From: GWE2-42-39 sp034003625
GTDB taxonomy: Bacteria; Bacteroidota; Bacteroidia; Bacteroidales; Prolixibacteraceae
Assembly (NCBI GenBank): GCA_034003625.1
Contig: JAVEYG010000004.1
Coordinates: 62,001 to 126,000, forward strand
Length of the DNA stretch: 64,000 nucleotides
Direction: 5' to 3'
Part shown: positions 34,072 through 41,745 of the stretch, piece by piece
Position numbering within the stretch: the first letter of the stretch is position 1
Layout: each line of letters starts with the position of its first letter
Position numbers and translations under genes: made by a program
The notes under the pieces: generated by a model
What the model was told of the DNA's origin: nothing
The model's database searches: none
Seen by the model: the letters and a program-made list of their open reading frames with translations, nothing else

Positions 34072-37000
34072 TTAGAAATTAAACTTCAGGTTAAAACCAA
34101 GGTAACGTTGCGAAGGGTCGCTAAAATTTTCAACCCCTCCATCCGGGTCGGAATATTCAAACTGTTTCGCCCACAAATAAACATTTTGGCCTACCACAGA
34201 CACAGAAGCTCCTTTGGCATAAAATTTAGCACATATCCTCTTTGGCAATTCATACGTAAGCGACATCTCACGGATTTTGAAAAAAGTGGCATCATACGCA
34301 TCAACAGGCGATGGCGCACCGCCCCAGGCGGTTCCTTTGTGCATACTTTCCAGGTATGACTTATAAGTGACAGCTATATCATTTGTTGCATATTCCCGTG
34401 TGTCAGTAAGAATGTTCCCATAGGTATCGTAAGTAGCTGCTCCTGAAACTACTTTTACACCCTGGCCGATATAATTTTTTGAACCTGGCACAGTTGCATC
34501 TATGTAACGAGCAGGGACAACGGACTTCGGATGAGAACCGGCACGCCACATATACATTTCGGTGGTTGTTTGCGCGATACCGCCGACACGCCCATCAATC
34601 GAGATAGTGAATTGAAATGCTTTGTACCTCAAACTTGAATTTGCCCCCCAAATCCAATCGGGATCGGAATAGCCAAACTTAGAATCGTACGCAGAATAAA
34701 GTGGTTGCCCGTTGTTGTGGATAATGTTGCCATTTGGGTCGCGCTGGTAATCACGCAAAATATAATGGTCAACCCTTTCTCCTACTTTCACCCATGGTTT
34801 ATCAGCAGAAAAATCTGGATCCAACCCGGTATAATAACGTGCGTACCTCGACCAGTTAAGGTTGACGTCCCACTGCCAGTCATTTGATTTAATCGGTATC
34901 ACATTGGCTGTAATTTCAAGGCCCCTGCGTGTAATTTCCTCTTTGGAATTGATATAGTTATTGGTAAAACCTGAAGCCGGGCTTACTCCTGCAGATCTCA
35001 AAAAGTCGTACATTCTCTTGCTGTAATATGATACATCCAATGAAGCCCTGTTCTTCAATGCTTTTATGACCGTACCAATTTCAAAGGTTTCGCTGCCATC
35101 AGCAAAAACATCGTCTAACCTCAATGTTGTGGGATATGTTGCCAATCCCAAAGCCCCCCAGCCTTTCGCGCCTGCTGCTTCGACGGCATAAACCTTGTTT
35201 ATGTCGTAAATACCCGGAGGTGTTTTTGCAGATGTCCAGGATCCGCGCAATTTCCATAATGACAGCCAATCCATTTCAGGCAATATTTCTGAAGCAATAA
35301 AACTTGTTGAGATTGAAGGGTAAAAGTAAGAACGTGTGTTCTCCGACAGCGTTGAACTCCAGTCGTTCCGGAATGTCCCTTCTGCATACAACATATTTTT
35401 CCACGATATGGCTATACGACCGAAAACACTGTTTACCTGTCGTTTATGCAGGCTTGAACTGACTACCGCCGGATTAGTGGAAGATTTCAGTGAATAATAG
35501 CCTGGGATAGTCAGTCCGCCTTGTGTGCGGGCTTCAATACCTTCGTCCTGGGTAAAATAAATGGTCCCGCCCACAAGTCCGTCCAGCGAAAAATCTCCTA
35601 TCGTTTTATCACCTGACAAGATCAAGTCGTTATTGATGCTGTACCCTCTTCCAAGCCCGACATTATAAGACCCTTTCATTGATTCGCCCCAGATTTGGGT
35701 CCCGTTTTTAATGACCGTGGAAGTACCTCCCCCCTGGAATGATCCTTTGGAAACCTGGACAACCTGACGGTCGCTATAAGTATCATATCCGGTACGGAAT
35801 GTGGCCTTGAGCCAATCTGTAAAATCATAACTTAAAGCAAGGGTGCCACTGAAGATGTCCCTGTTTAAGCTGTGTATTCTTTCGTATCTGTCGAAATACG
35901 GGTTGTTGTTAATAGAGGTAAAACTACTGTTTTGTGTTTCGTTTTTAGTCACCCAGTAATCTTTATAATCCCTGATGTCGTAGTCGGGCGCCGCCCAGAT
36001 AAGGATATTGTACATGGGGTCGTATCCGGTATATCCGCTAAAGCCGATATTCGGAGAAGTTTGTTTATTATAGCTCATGGTCGACGACAAGGTAAATTTA
36101 TTGATCTTCATGTCGCCGCCTAAACTGTATGTTATTTTTTCAAATTTGGAATTCGGGTATTGCCCTTTATTTTTCACCCAGGTTGCCGACGAACGCAAAC
36201 TCCCATATTCGCCTTGCTGCACTACGCTAACGTTATTGTTTAAAATGTACCCTTGTTCCAGAAAATTTTTGAAATTATCTTTTCCCCTTGGCAAATAAGG
36301 CATTGCTTCCATCGTCTTTGTCAATGGGTTCCACTGGATCACTTCACGTCCGTCTAAAGGAGGGCCCCACGAGCCATCGCCGGAACGCACGTAGGTGTTT
36401 GTTGCCGTATTGACAACCCGTCCGTACGTTGACTGCATTTCGGGTATTGCCAGAAAACCGGCTGAAAACATCGTTCCACTATTGACCGCAACGGATAAGC
36501 CTTTGTCTTTACTTCCTTTTTTCGTAGTGATCATTATAGCGCCACCAGCCCCCCGGTAGCCATAAAGCGCCGATGCCGTTGCCCCCTTCAGCACGTTAAT
36601 ATCCTCAATATCGTCGGAAGGCAGGTCGCGCAAACTCATGTTCCCGTAGGGAACCCCGTCGATGACCAGAAGGGGCGATTCGCCACGGATCTGGATATCC
36701 GGTTCGGCTGTAAATTCGGTACTGTTTTTAACCAGCATTCCCGCGACCTTACCCGTCAGCGAGGTTCCCAAATCAATGCCTTTTACTGTATTTAACGTTT
36801 CACCTGTGACTTTTTGTACGGCATAACCGAGCGCTTTTTCCTGACGTTTTATACCTAAAGCTGTTACCACAACTTCGTCAACACCAATTGTTTCAACGCC
36901 TAAAACTACGTCTATCTGGCTTTGATTGGCGACTGTAATTTCCTGGGTTTTCATCCCGACAAAGGAGAAAACCAGGGTCGCAGTAGGTGAAACGTTTGGA

Positions 37001-37500
37001 AGGTTGTATTTCCCGTCGGCATCGGTGATGGTTCCTTGTGTGGTACCCTTCACATACACGGTAACCCCCGGAAGGGATTGCCCGTTCTGGTCGGTAACCT
37101 TACCGCTGATGGTTTGCGGCGTTTGCTGTATTTCGGATGTTTTGGTGGTCAATACAATCTGGCGGTCGATTATCACGTAATTGACATTGGTACCCGCGAA
37201 CAGGTCGTTTAAGATGTCTTCTACCCGCTTGTTCTCAACATGAACAGAGACCTTGCGTTCTACATCGATCATGTTCTTGTTGAAGAGAAAATAAAAGTCG
37301 CTGGCATTTTCAATCTCGTTCAAAACGTCCACCACTGAAGCATTCACCATTTTCAGGTTAAAACGGGTTTGCTGTGAGTAACTGTTGGCTGCAAAACCCT
37401 GCACAATGGCCAGAAAAAGAAAAAATACACTCAGGCGCATAATTTTCAAAAGTTTAGACAGACCGGTCAACCCGGCCCTGTCGGTTCGTTTTTTTTTCAT
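34072..37500 (-). CDS. SusC/RagA TonB-dependent transporter with STN domain (PUL 2)
   Basis: 1142-aa outer-membrane oligosaccharide importer. Order: basic N-terminus and signal peptide (MRLSVFFLFLAIVQGFAANS), STN domain (about 45-120; FYFLFNKNMIDVERKVSVHV), carboxypeptidase-regulatory-like domain (GKVTDQNGQSLPGVTVYVKG; FSFVGMKTQEITV), the linker VDEVVVTALGIKRQEKALGY typical of this SusC subgroup, plug (IQIRGESPLLVIDGVPYGNM; LKGATASALYGYRGAGGAIM) and a 22-strand-type barrel ending YLGFNLKFNF. The STN domain couples it to the FecR and ECF sigma genes directly upstream on the same strand. Expression of the gene is probably set by the stem-loop between fecR and this start. Confidence 0.96.
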   Translation of the reverse strand: MKKKRTDRAGLTGLSKLLKIMRLSVFFLFLAIVQGFAANSYSQQTRFNLKMVNASVVDVLNEIENASDFYFLFNKNMIDVERKVSVHVENKRVEDILNDLFAGTNVNYVIIDRQIVLTTKTSEIQQTPQTISGKVTDQNGQSLPGVTVYVKGTTQGTITDADGKYNLPNVSPTATLVFSFVGMKTQEITVANQSQIDVVLGVETIGVDEVVVTALGIKRQEKALGYAVQKVTGETLNTVKGIDLGTSLTGKVAGMLVKNSTEFTAEPDIQIRGESPLLVIDGVPYGNMSLRDLPSDDIEDINVLKGATASALYGYRGAGGAIMITTKKGSKDKGLSVAVNSGTMFSAGFLAIPEMQSTYGRVVNTATNTYVRSGDGSWGPPLDGREVIQWNPLTKTMEAMPYLPRGKDNFKNFLEQGYILNNNVSVVQQGEYGSLRSSATWVKNKGQYPNSKFEKITYSLGGDMKINKFTLSSTMSYNKQTSPNIGFSGYTGYDPMYNILIWAAPDYDIRDYKDYWVTKNETQNSSFTSINNNPYFDRYERIHSLNRDIFSGTLALSYDFTDWLKATFRTGYDTYSDRQVVQVSKGSFQGGGTSTVIKNGTQIWGESMKGSYNVGLGRGYSINNDLILSGDKTIGDFSLDGLVGGTIYFTQDEGIEARTQGGLTIPGYYSLKSSTNPAVVSSSLHKRQVNSVFGRIAISWKNMLYAEGTFRNDWSSTLSENTRSYFYPSISTSFIASEILPEMDWLSLWKLRGSWTSAKTPPGIYDINKVYAVEAAGAKGWGALGLATYPTTLRLDDVFADGSETFEIGTVIKALKNRASLDVSYYSKRMYDFLRSAGVSPASGFTNNYINSKEEITRRGLEITANVIPIKSNDWQWDVNLNWSRYARYYTGLDPDFSADKPWVKVGERVDHYILRDYQRDPNGNIIHNNGQPLYSAYDSKFGYSDPDWIWGANSSLRYKAFQFTISIDGRVGGIAQTTTEMYMWRAGSHPKSVVPARYIDATVPGSKNYIGQGVKVVSGAATYDTYGNILTDTREYATNDIAVTYKSYLESMHKGTAWGGAPSPVDAYDATFFKIREMSLTYELPKRICAKFYAKGASVSVVGQNVYLWAKQFEYSDPDGGVENFSDPSQRYLGFNLKFNF

Positions 37501-37553
37501 ACTTTTGTCAAGTTAAGTGGTTTAATAAAAATGACTATTACGCTACTTTATTT

Positions 37554-37584
37554 GACAGGGAAGTGGTAACGACACTTTCCTGTC
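37554..37584 (-). terminator. Stem-loop between fecR and susC of PUL 2
   Basis: GACAGGGAAGTG (37554-37565) faces CACTTTCCTGTC (37573-37584), 11 of 12 positions paired with a 7-nt loop. Read on the transcribed strand the first arm is GACAGGAAAGTG, sharing ACAGGAAAGTG with the equivalent stem of PUL 1. It lies 6 bp after the FecR stop. No U-run follows. Confidence 0.6.
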
Positions 37585-37590
37585 GTTTTT

Positions 37591-38622
37591 TTATTTGAAT
37601 TCTTTTAATTTTTCTTCGCTAAAATTGAGTACAACGGTCTTTGTCCCGAAACTGCCGTCCTGCTTCTTTTCTCTTTTTTCAATCCGGTAGGTTATCGGTG
37701 TGGTCAGCTCAATCAGGCGGAGCGCTTCTTCGAGTTGTTCGTTTTCAAATGTGGCGTGAAATACGTAGTTATTAAGGCGTTCGTCCGCAATTACAATTTC
37801 GGCATTGTACCAGCGGCTCAGACGTTTGGCAACCTGTTCAAATGTTTCGTCCCGGAAGATCAGCTTTCCTTCAATCCATGAGATATATTGTACCGCGTTG
37901 ATTTGTTTTCGCGTAAACTTGCCGGTTTGCCGGTTGTATGTAAGTTGCTGATCGGGATCAAGGCTGGAAATAAGTTGCCCGTTCCGGTTATATACTTCCA
38001 CTTTTCCCGTTTCAAGCGTTACTTCTTCAGACCGTATATCTTCAAAAGCCATTATATTGAAACGGGTGCCCAAAACTTTTATGTCAAGATTGCCCGTCAA
38101 TACATGAAAGGCGGAATTTGAACGGTGGGCGACATCGAAAAGTGCTTCGCCTGAAAGGTATACTTCGCGGCTTTCGGTAAACGGTACCGGGTACTTTAAC
38201 ACAGAGCCGCTGTTTAGATAGCCGCTTGAGCCATCGGGCAGTTCAAAATGGGTACGAACGCCATTCGGGCATTGGATTTCCGCCCATGCAAGCTGCTGCC
38301 TGGGGCTGTTGCTGATAAAGAAGTAGGCCAGTCCGCCGATTAGAAAGGGAATGAAAAGCAGGGCTGCGATGCGTTGTAGTTGGAAAAATATCCGCATTTG
38401 TTTTTTCCGGCGGTTTTCTTCCATAAACAACTCGTGATGAACCCGGTAAAGTAACGGCCCCATATCTTTTTCGGGTGTTTCTTTTTCGCTGAATTCCATC
38501 CAGTGTTCCTGCATTTGCCCCACCAATTCAGGATCAGAAGGTTTTGTTTCAAAAGTTTCCCGGAGTTCGCGGTAATCTTTCCCCGAATACCGGTTTTCAA
38601 AGTATCGTCGCAATAAATTCAT
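37591..38622 (-). CDS. FecR-family anti-sigma factor (PUL 2)
   Basis: 343-aa inner-membrane anti-sigma factor. The cytosolic N-terminus (about 1-80) would bind the ECF sigma encoded just upstream; one membrane segment follows (about 84-108; IAALLFIPFLIGGLAYFFIS), then the periplasmic FecR domain (GVRTHFELPDGSSGYLNSGS, REVYLSGEALFDVAHRSN, LGTRFNIMAFE) and the C-terminal STN-interacting domain (RLSRWYNAEIVIADERLNNY, FENEQLEEALRLIE). Domain order and length are usual for Bacteroidota PUL regulators. The gap to the sigma gene is 87 bp. By family logic it holds the sigma factor inactive until SusC senses substrate. Confidence 0.95.
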   Translation of the reverse strand: MNLLRRYFENRYSGKDYRELRETFETKPSDPELVGQMQEHWMEFSEKETPEKDMGPLLYRVHHELFMEENRRKKQMRIFFQLQRIAALLFIPFLIGGLAYFFISNSPRQQLAWAEIQCPNGVRTHFELPDGSSGYLNSGSVLKYPVPFTESREVYLSGEALFDVAHRSNSAFHVLTGNLDIKVLGTRFNIMAFEDIRSEEVTLETGKVEVYNRNGQLISSLDPDQQLTYNRQTGKFTRKQINAVQYISWIEGKLIFRDETFEQVAKRLSRWYNAEIVIADERLNNYVFHATFENEQLEEALRLIELTTPITYRIEKREKKQDGSFGTKTVVLNFSEEKLKEFK

Positions 38623-38709
38623 TTTTCAGTATGGGTTTAAAACCGATTTATTCTGTTCTGTAAAAGGTAATAGGGTTGGGCACAAAAAATCCCCCAGTGG
38701 AAAGTGAAA

Positions 38710-39309
38710 TTATTTTTCGGAAGAGAAGAAGAGGGAAAAGAATATAAGGCCGGCAATTTTTTCATCGGCCAAGCCTTCTTTCAATCTTTTCAGGGCTTCG
38801 GTCAGGTGGTTTTCAACGGTTTTGGGAGAAATGCCCAACAGGCCGGCGATCTCTTTTACCGACCGCCCTTCCTTACGTTTGTAGAGCAATATTTCTTTTT
38901 GCCGTTGTGGCAACCGGTTAATGATCTTCTCTGTTATTTCGAGCAGCGATTGGTAGTCCATCCGTTCGTCCATGTCAGTAGAATAGCTTGTTTCCGAATG
39001 GATAATTTCGTGCCGGTAAGCCTGCTCCCGGCTTATTTTTAAAAACAATTCCCGGATGTGGTTGTACGCAATTTTAAACAGATAGGCTTTGAATGAAAGC
39101 TCCTGGTTGATTAATTTTCGCGACTTCCATATTTTGAGAAATACTTCCTGGACAACCTCTTCGGCTTCTTCTTTTGATTTAAGGTAACCGTAAGCAAAAA
39201 AATAAAGTTTCCTGCCGTAATGGTCGAAGAGCTGGTTGAACGATTCGACATCCCCGTTCTTCAGTCCAGAAACCAGCCGGGGTTCGGTATGTGGATCAAA
39301 CGTAGTCAA
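38710..39309 (-). CDS. ECF-type RNA polymerase sigma factor (PUL 2)
   Basis: 199-aa sigma-70 family factor of the extracytoplasmic-function class that would switch on PUL 2. Region 2 is visible as SFNQLFDHYGRKLYFFAYGY and EEAEEVVQEVFLKIWKSRKL; region 4 as LPQRQKEILLYKRKEGRSVK followed by EIAGLLGISPKTVENHLTEA, the helix-turn-helix that reads the -35 element. It lacks region 3, as usual for ECF factors. It is transcribed divergently from the sigma gene of PUL 3, with 243 bp between the starts. The C-terminal tail is hydrophobic (GLIFFSLFFSSEK), seen in some PUL sigma factors; its role is unclear. Confidence 0.95.
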   Translation of the reverse strand: MTTFDPHTEPRLVSGLKNGDVESFNQLFDHYGRKLYFFAYGYLKSKEEAEEVVQEVFLKIWKSRKLINQELSFKAYLFKIAYNHIRELFLKISREQAYRHEIIHSETSYSTDMDERMDYQSLLEITEKIINRLPQRQKEILLYKRKEGRSVKEIAGLLGISPKTVENHLTEALKRLKEGLADEKIAGLIFFSLFFSSEK

Positions 39310-39519
39310 AACAAAAGATCATTTTTATGGCAGCCAAATTACGGACTTTTTTAATATGAACCGGTTGATTTCTTTTGATAAATTTAGGTTTTTGCCTGCA
39401 TCTGTCTTTTGAACGCTACTGCGTTGTGCAATTTAATACGGCAGCAAGAAACGAACGTGCATGTATTCCCGACACCAGTCATTCACTTATGTCCATCACC
39501 AAAACCGAAAAAAAATTAA

Positions 39520-39527
39520 TACTTTTG
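39520..39527 (+). promoter_or_regulatory. Possible promoter -7 box for the PUL 3 sigma gene
   Basis: TACTTTTG matches the Bacteroidota TAnnTTTG box, 25 bp before the sigma ATG at 39553. A TTG at the right -33 distance is not obvious, so this is tentative. Confidence 0.3.
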
Positions 39528-39552
39528 GCTTTCAACGTAGTTTGTTATTTGG

Positions 39553-40176
39553 ATGCCGGGGAAAGACACACATACCGACGAGGAGCTTATCACAAAAATA
39601 AAATTGGGCGATGAAAATGCGTTTCGGATGTTGTATGAAAAATACTGCCGGCAGCTCATCCGTTTTGCCGCTTCGTATTTACCTGATATTTCCGATGCAG
39701 AAGAAATTATCCAAAATGTGTTTGTTGAATTGTGGGAAAGACGCGAACAACTTGATCCAGAGCGTTTTGTGAAAAATTATTTGTATCGGGTCACCGTGAA
39801 TAAAGTATACAACCACCTGAAGCGGAAAGTGGTGGAGCGAAAATACCTTCAGTGTCTTGATGTACTTGAAACCAATACAATAAACGAAGCCGAGAAGAAA
39901 ATCTATCGCGAAGAACTGGCCGGGGCTGTCAATCATTTGCTTGACCGGTTGCCGGAACAGCAGCGGGTTATTTTTTATCTCAGCCGTTGGGAAGGCCTGT
40001 CGCACAAAGAAATTGCCGACCAGTTGCAGATTTCGGTCCGCACGGTTGAGAACCAGGTGTACCGGGCCGTAAAATACATCCGCGAAAATATTAAAACCGA
40101 CCACCTTGTTGTTTTCCTGATCTCCGAATTAATGCTTTTGAACAGCTTTCCTGTCCATCTTGTTTTGTCTCCCTGA
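39553..40176 (+). CDS. ECF-type RNA polymerase sigma factor (PUL 3)
   Basis: 207-aa ECF sigma factor for PUL 3. ATG 39553 (MPGKDTHTDEELITKIKLGD) is chosen because region 2 begins soon after it: AFRMLYEKYCRQLIRFAASY, DAEEIIQNVFVELWERREQL. Region 4 reads LPEQQRVIFYLSRWEGLSHK and EIADQLQISVRTVENQVYRA. A hydrophobic C-terminal extension (HLVVFLISELMLLNSFPVHL) is present, as in the PUL 2 sigma. The protein is clearly different from the PUL 2 factor, so the two loci probably respond to different signals despite facing each other. The next gene, fecR, is separated by 369 bp containing several stem-loops, an unusually long gap for this gene pair. Confidence 0.95.
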   Translation: MPGKDTHTDEELITKIKLGDENAFRMLYEKYCRQLIRFAASYLPDISDAEEIIQNVFVELWERREQLDPERFVKNYLYRVTVNKVYNHLKRKVVERKYLQCLDVLETNTINEAEKKIYREELAGAVNHLLDRLPEQQRVIFYLSRWEGLSHKEIADQLQISVRTVENQVYRAVKYIRENIKTDHLVVFLISELMLLNSFPVHLVLSP

Positions 40177-40545
40177 GAGGAATACCCAATATTCAATATC
40201 GAATATCCAAATAAACAGCCAGAAAAAGTCGCAGTGGGCAGTCGCAGAATTTTTACAAGTTGCAGGGAAACAGCCGGGTTTATCCCATAGGGATAATCGC
40301 TCTTTAACACCGGGTTGAAACTCGGTGTTAAAGAATAACGGAATAAATCCGGCGCATTCGGGAAGTAGTTTGAAAAAATGGCATTCTATGCGCCGGAATT
40401 GGAGGCCTCTTTTTTATTTTATATTCTGAAAAACATTGCAAAACGGGCTATTCCCGCCTAAAGAGAAAAAAGTCAGAAAAAAATACGATTGCAATGAGTA
40501 GTTTACCACTGTCAAATTGTATTAGCTGCACTAAAAGGAAAAATC
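40177..40545 (+). promoter_or_regulatory. Long structured spacer between sigma and fecR genes of PUL 3
   Basis: No ORF. It begins with an AATATTC/ATCGAATATCC-rich stretch (about 40188-40212) like a common Bacteroidota intergenic repeat. Three stems follow: TTATCCC / GGGATAA (40279-40295), a perfect 12-bp stem TCTTTAACACCG / CGGTGTTAAAGA (40301-40312 with 40323-40334), and a 9-bp GC-rich stem CCGGCGCAT / ATGCGCCGG (40349-40357 with 40388-40396). The third is followed by a T-rich tract (CTCTTTTTTATTTT, about 40409-40422) and could act as a terminator. A separate promoter for fecR downstream of this is therefore likely. Confidence 0.5.
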
Positions 40546-41604
40546 ATGGGACTTCATGAATTTAATGCACTGATTGAAAAATTCCGGAAAAACCAATGTT
40601 CTGTTGATGAATTGATCAGGCTGGATGCACAAATGCAAAAAGAAGAGACGGTTAAGGAATGGATGCTGGGCTCGTTGGCCGGCCAGTCAAAAAACCAAAC
40701 CGTTTATCCGGTTGATTACGAAGAATTATTCCAACGAATTAAAAACCAGATTTCAAAGAAAACAGAAAGCGGGGAAATATCTGCCCTTCGTTATTTCAAC
40801 CGGTCGGTAAAGTGGGCGGCAGCAGTGGTGTTGGCATTTCTTATTGGCGGATTGGCTTCCTATTTTCTTTTTACTGAAGTATCCGGAGTGAATGAAAACA
40901 CATTTAGCGAAATTGTGGCGCCATACGGTTCAAAAACAGAAATGGTTTTGCCCGACGGCTCGAAAGTGTGGTTGAATGCCGGCAGTAAAATAAAATATCA
41001 GGCTAATTTTAACGGTAGCCACCGTGATGTGTCGCTTTCGGGCGAAGCTTTTTTCGAGGTTAAAAAGAACGGGGAAATCCCCTTTGTGGTCAATGCACTG
41101 GGTTTGGAAGTTGTGGTAAAAGGAACCCGTTTTAACGTGAAGGCGTACGAATCGGAAAATACCATTACCACGACCCTGGTGGAAGGAAAAGTGCTGCTGG
41201 AAAGCAACCGGTACCGCTTTTCAGGAGACAACGTTTTGCTCCCTTCGCAAAAAGCCGTGTTTTCCAAAAGCAAACGGGAAATGCTTGTTAGCGCTGTTGA
41301 TGATGTTTATTCAGAAATAGCATGGAAAGATAACCAACTGATTTTAAAAGGTGAAAAAATTGAAGACCTCGCCGTGAAGCTGGAACGAAAATACGACGTG
41401 CAAATTCGTTTCGGATCGGAAGAAATCAAAAACTACAAATTCTCGGGGACCCTGAAAGACGAAACCATACAACAGGTGCTGGAAGTGATCAAATTCTCGG
41501 CCCCGGTTGACTACAAAATGAGCGGGAAAGAAGTCACCCTGGTTGTAAACCCGGCAACGATTGACAGCTATACTAAATTTCTGAAAAAAACGAACAACCA
41601 CTAA
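40546..41604 (+). CDS. FecR-family anti-sigma factor (PUL 3)
   Basis: 352-aa inner-membrane anti-sigma factor. The cytosolic part (MGLHEFNALIEKFRKNQCSV) extends to about residue 85, a membrane helix follows (WAAAVVLAFLIGGLASYFLF), then the FecR domain (GSKTEMVLPDGSKVWLNAGS, HRDVSLSGEAFFEVKKNGEI, VKGTRFNVKAYESENTITTT) and the C-terminal domain (LAVKLERKYDVQIRFGSEEI, LKDETIQQVLEVIKFSAPVD). This layout matches the PUL 2 FecR. It should gate the sigma factor encoded upstream and receive the signal from the STN domain of the SusC encoded 142 bp downstream. Its composition is more GC-rich than the PUL 3 cargo genes. Confidence 0.95.
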   Translation: MGLHEFNALIEKFRKNQCSVDELIRLDAQMQKEETVKEWMLGSLAGQSKNQTVYPVDYEELFQRIKNQISKKTESGEISALRYFNRSVKWAAAVVLAFLIGGLASYFLFTEVSGVNENTFSEIVAPYGSKTEMVLPDGSKVWLNAGSKIKYQANFNGSHRDVSLSGEAFFEVKKNGEIPFVVNALGLEVVVKGTRFNVKAYESENTITTTLVEGKVLLESNRYRFSGDNVLLPSQKAVFSKSKREMLVSAVDDVYSEIAWKDNQLILKGEKIEDLAVKLERKYDVQIRFGSEEIKNYKFSGTLKDETIQQVLEVIKFSAPVDYKMSGKEVTLVVNPATIDSYTKFLKKTNNH

Positions 41605-41634
41605 AAACAAACACATGCAATCCGAAATAAAAAA

Positions 41635-41664
41635 GGGGAAAGGGCCGCCAACGGCCTTGTCCCC
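41635..41664 (+). terminator. Stem-loop between fecR and susC of PUL 3
   Basis: GGGGAAAGGGCCG (41635-41647) and CGGCCTTGTCCCC (41652-41664) form a 13-position stem with one mismatch and one G-U pair, closed by a CCAA loop, 30 bp after the fecR stop. No U-run follows. Third instance of a stem-loop at this junction in the window. Confidence 0.6.
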
Positions 41665-41745
41665 GATCTAAAAGTTCAACAATCAGAATGCCCGTCATCG
41701 CCAAATTTCCGGCATTCAAAGTCAAACCATTAACATTTCAAATGT

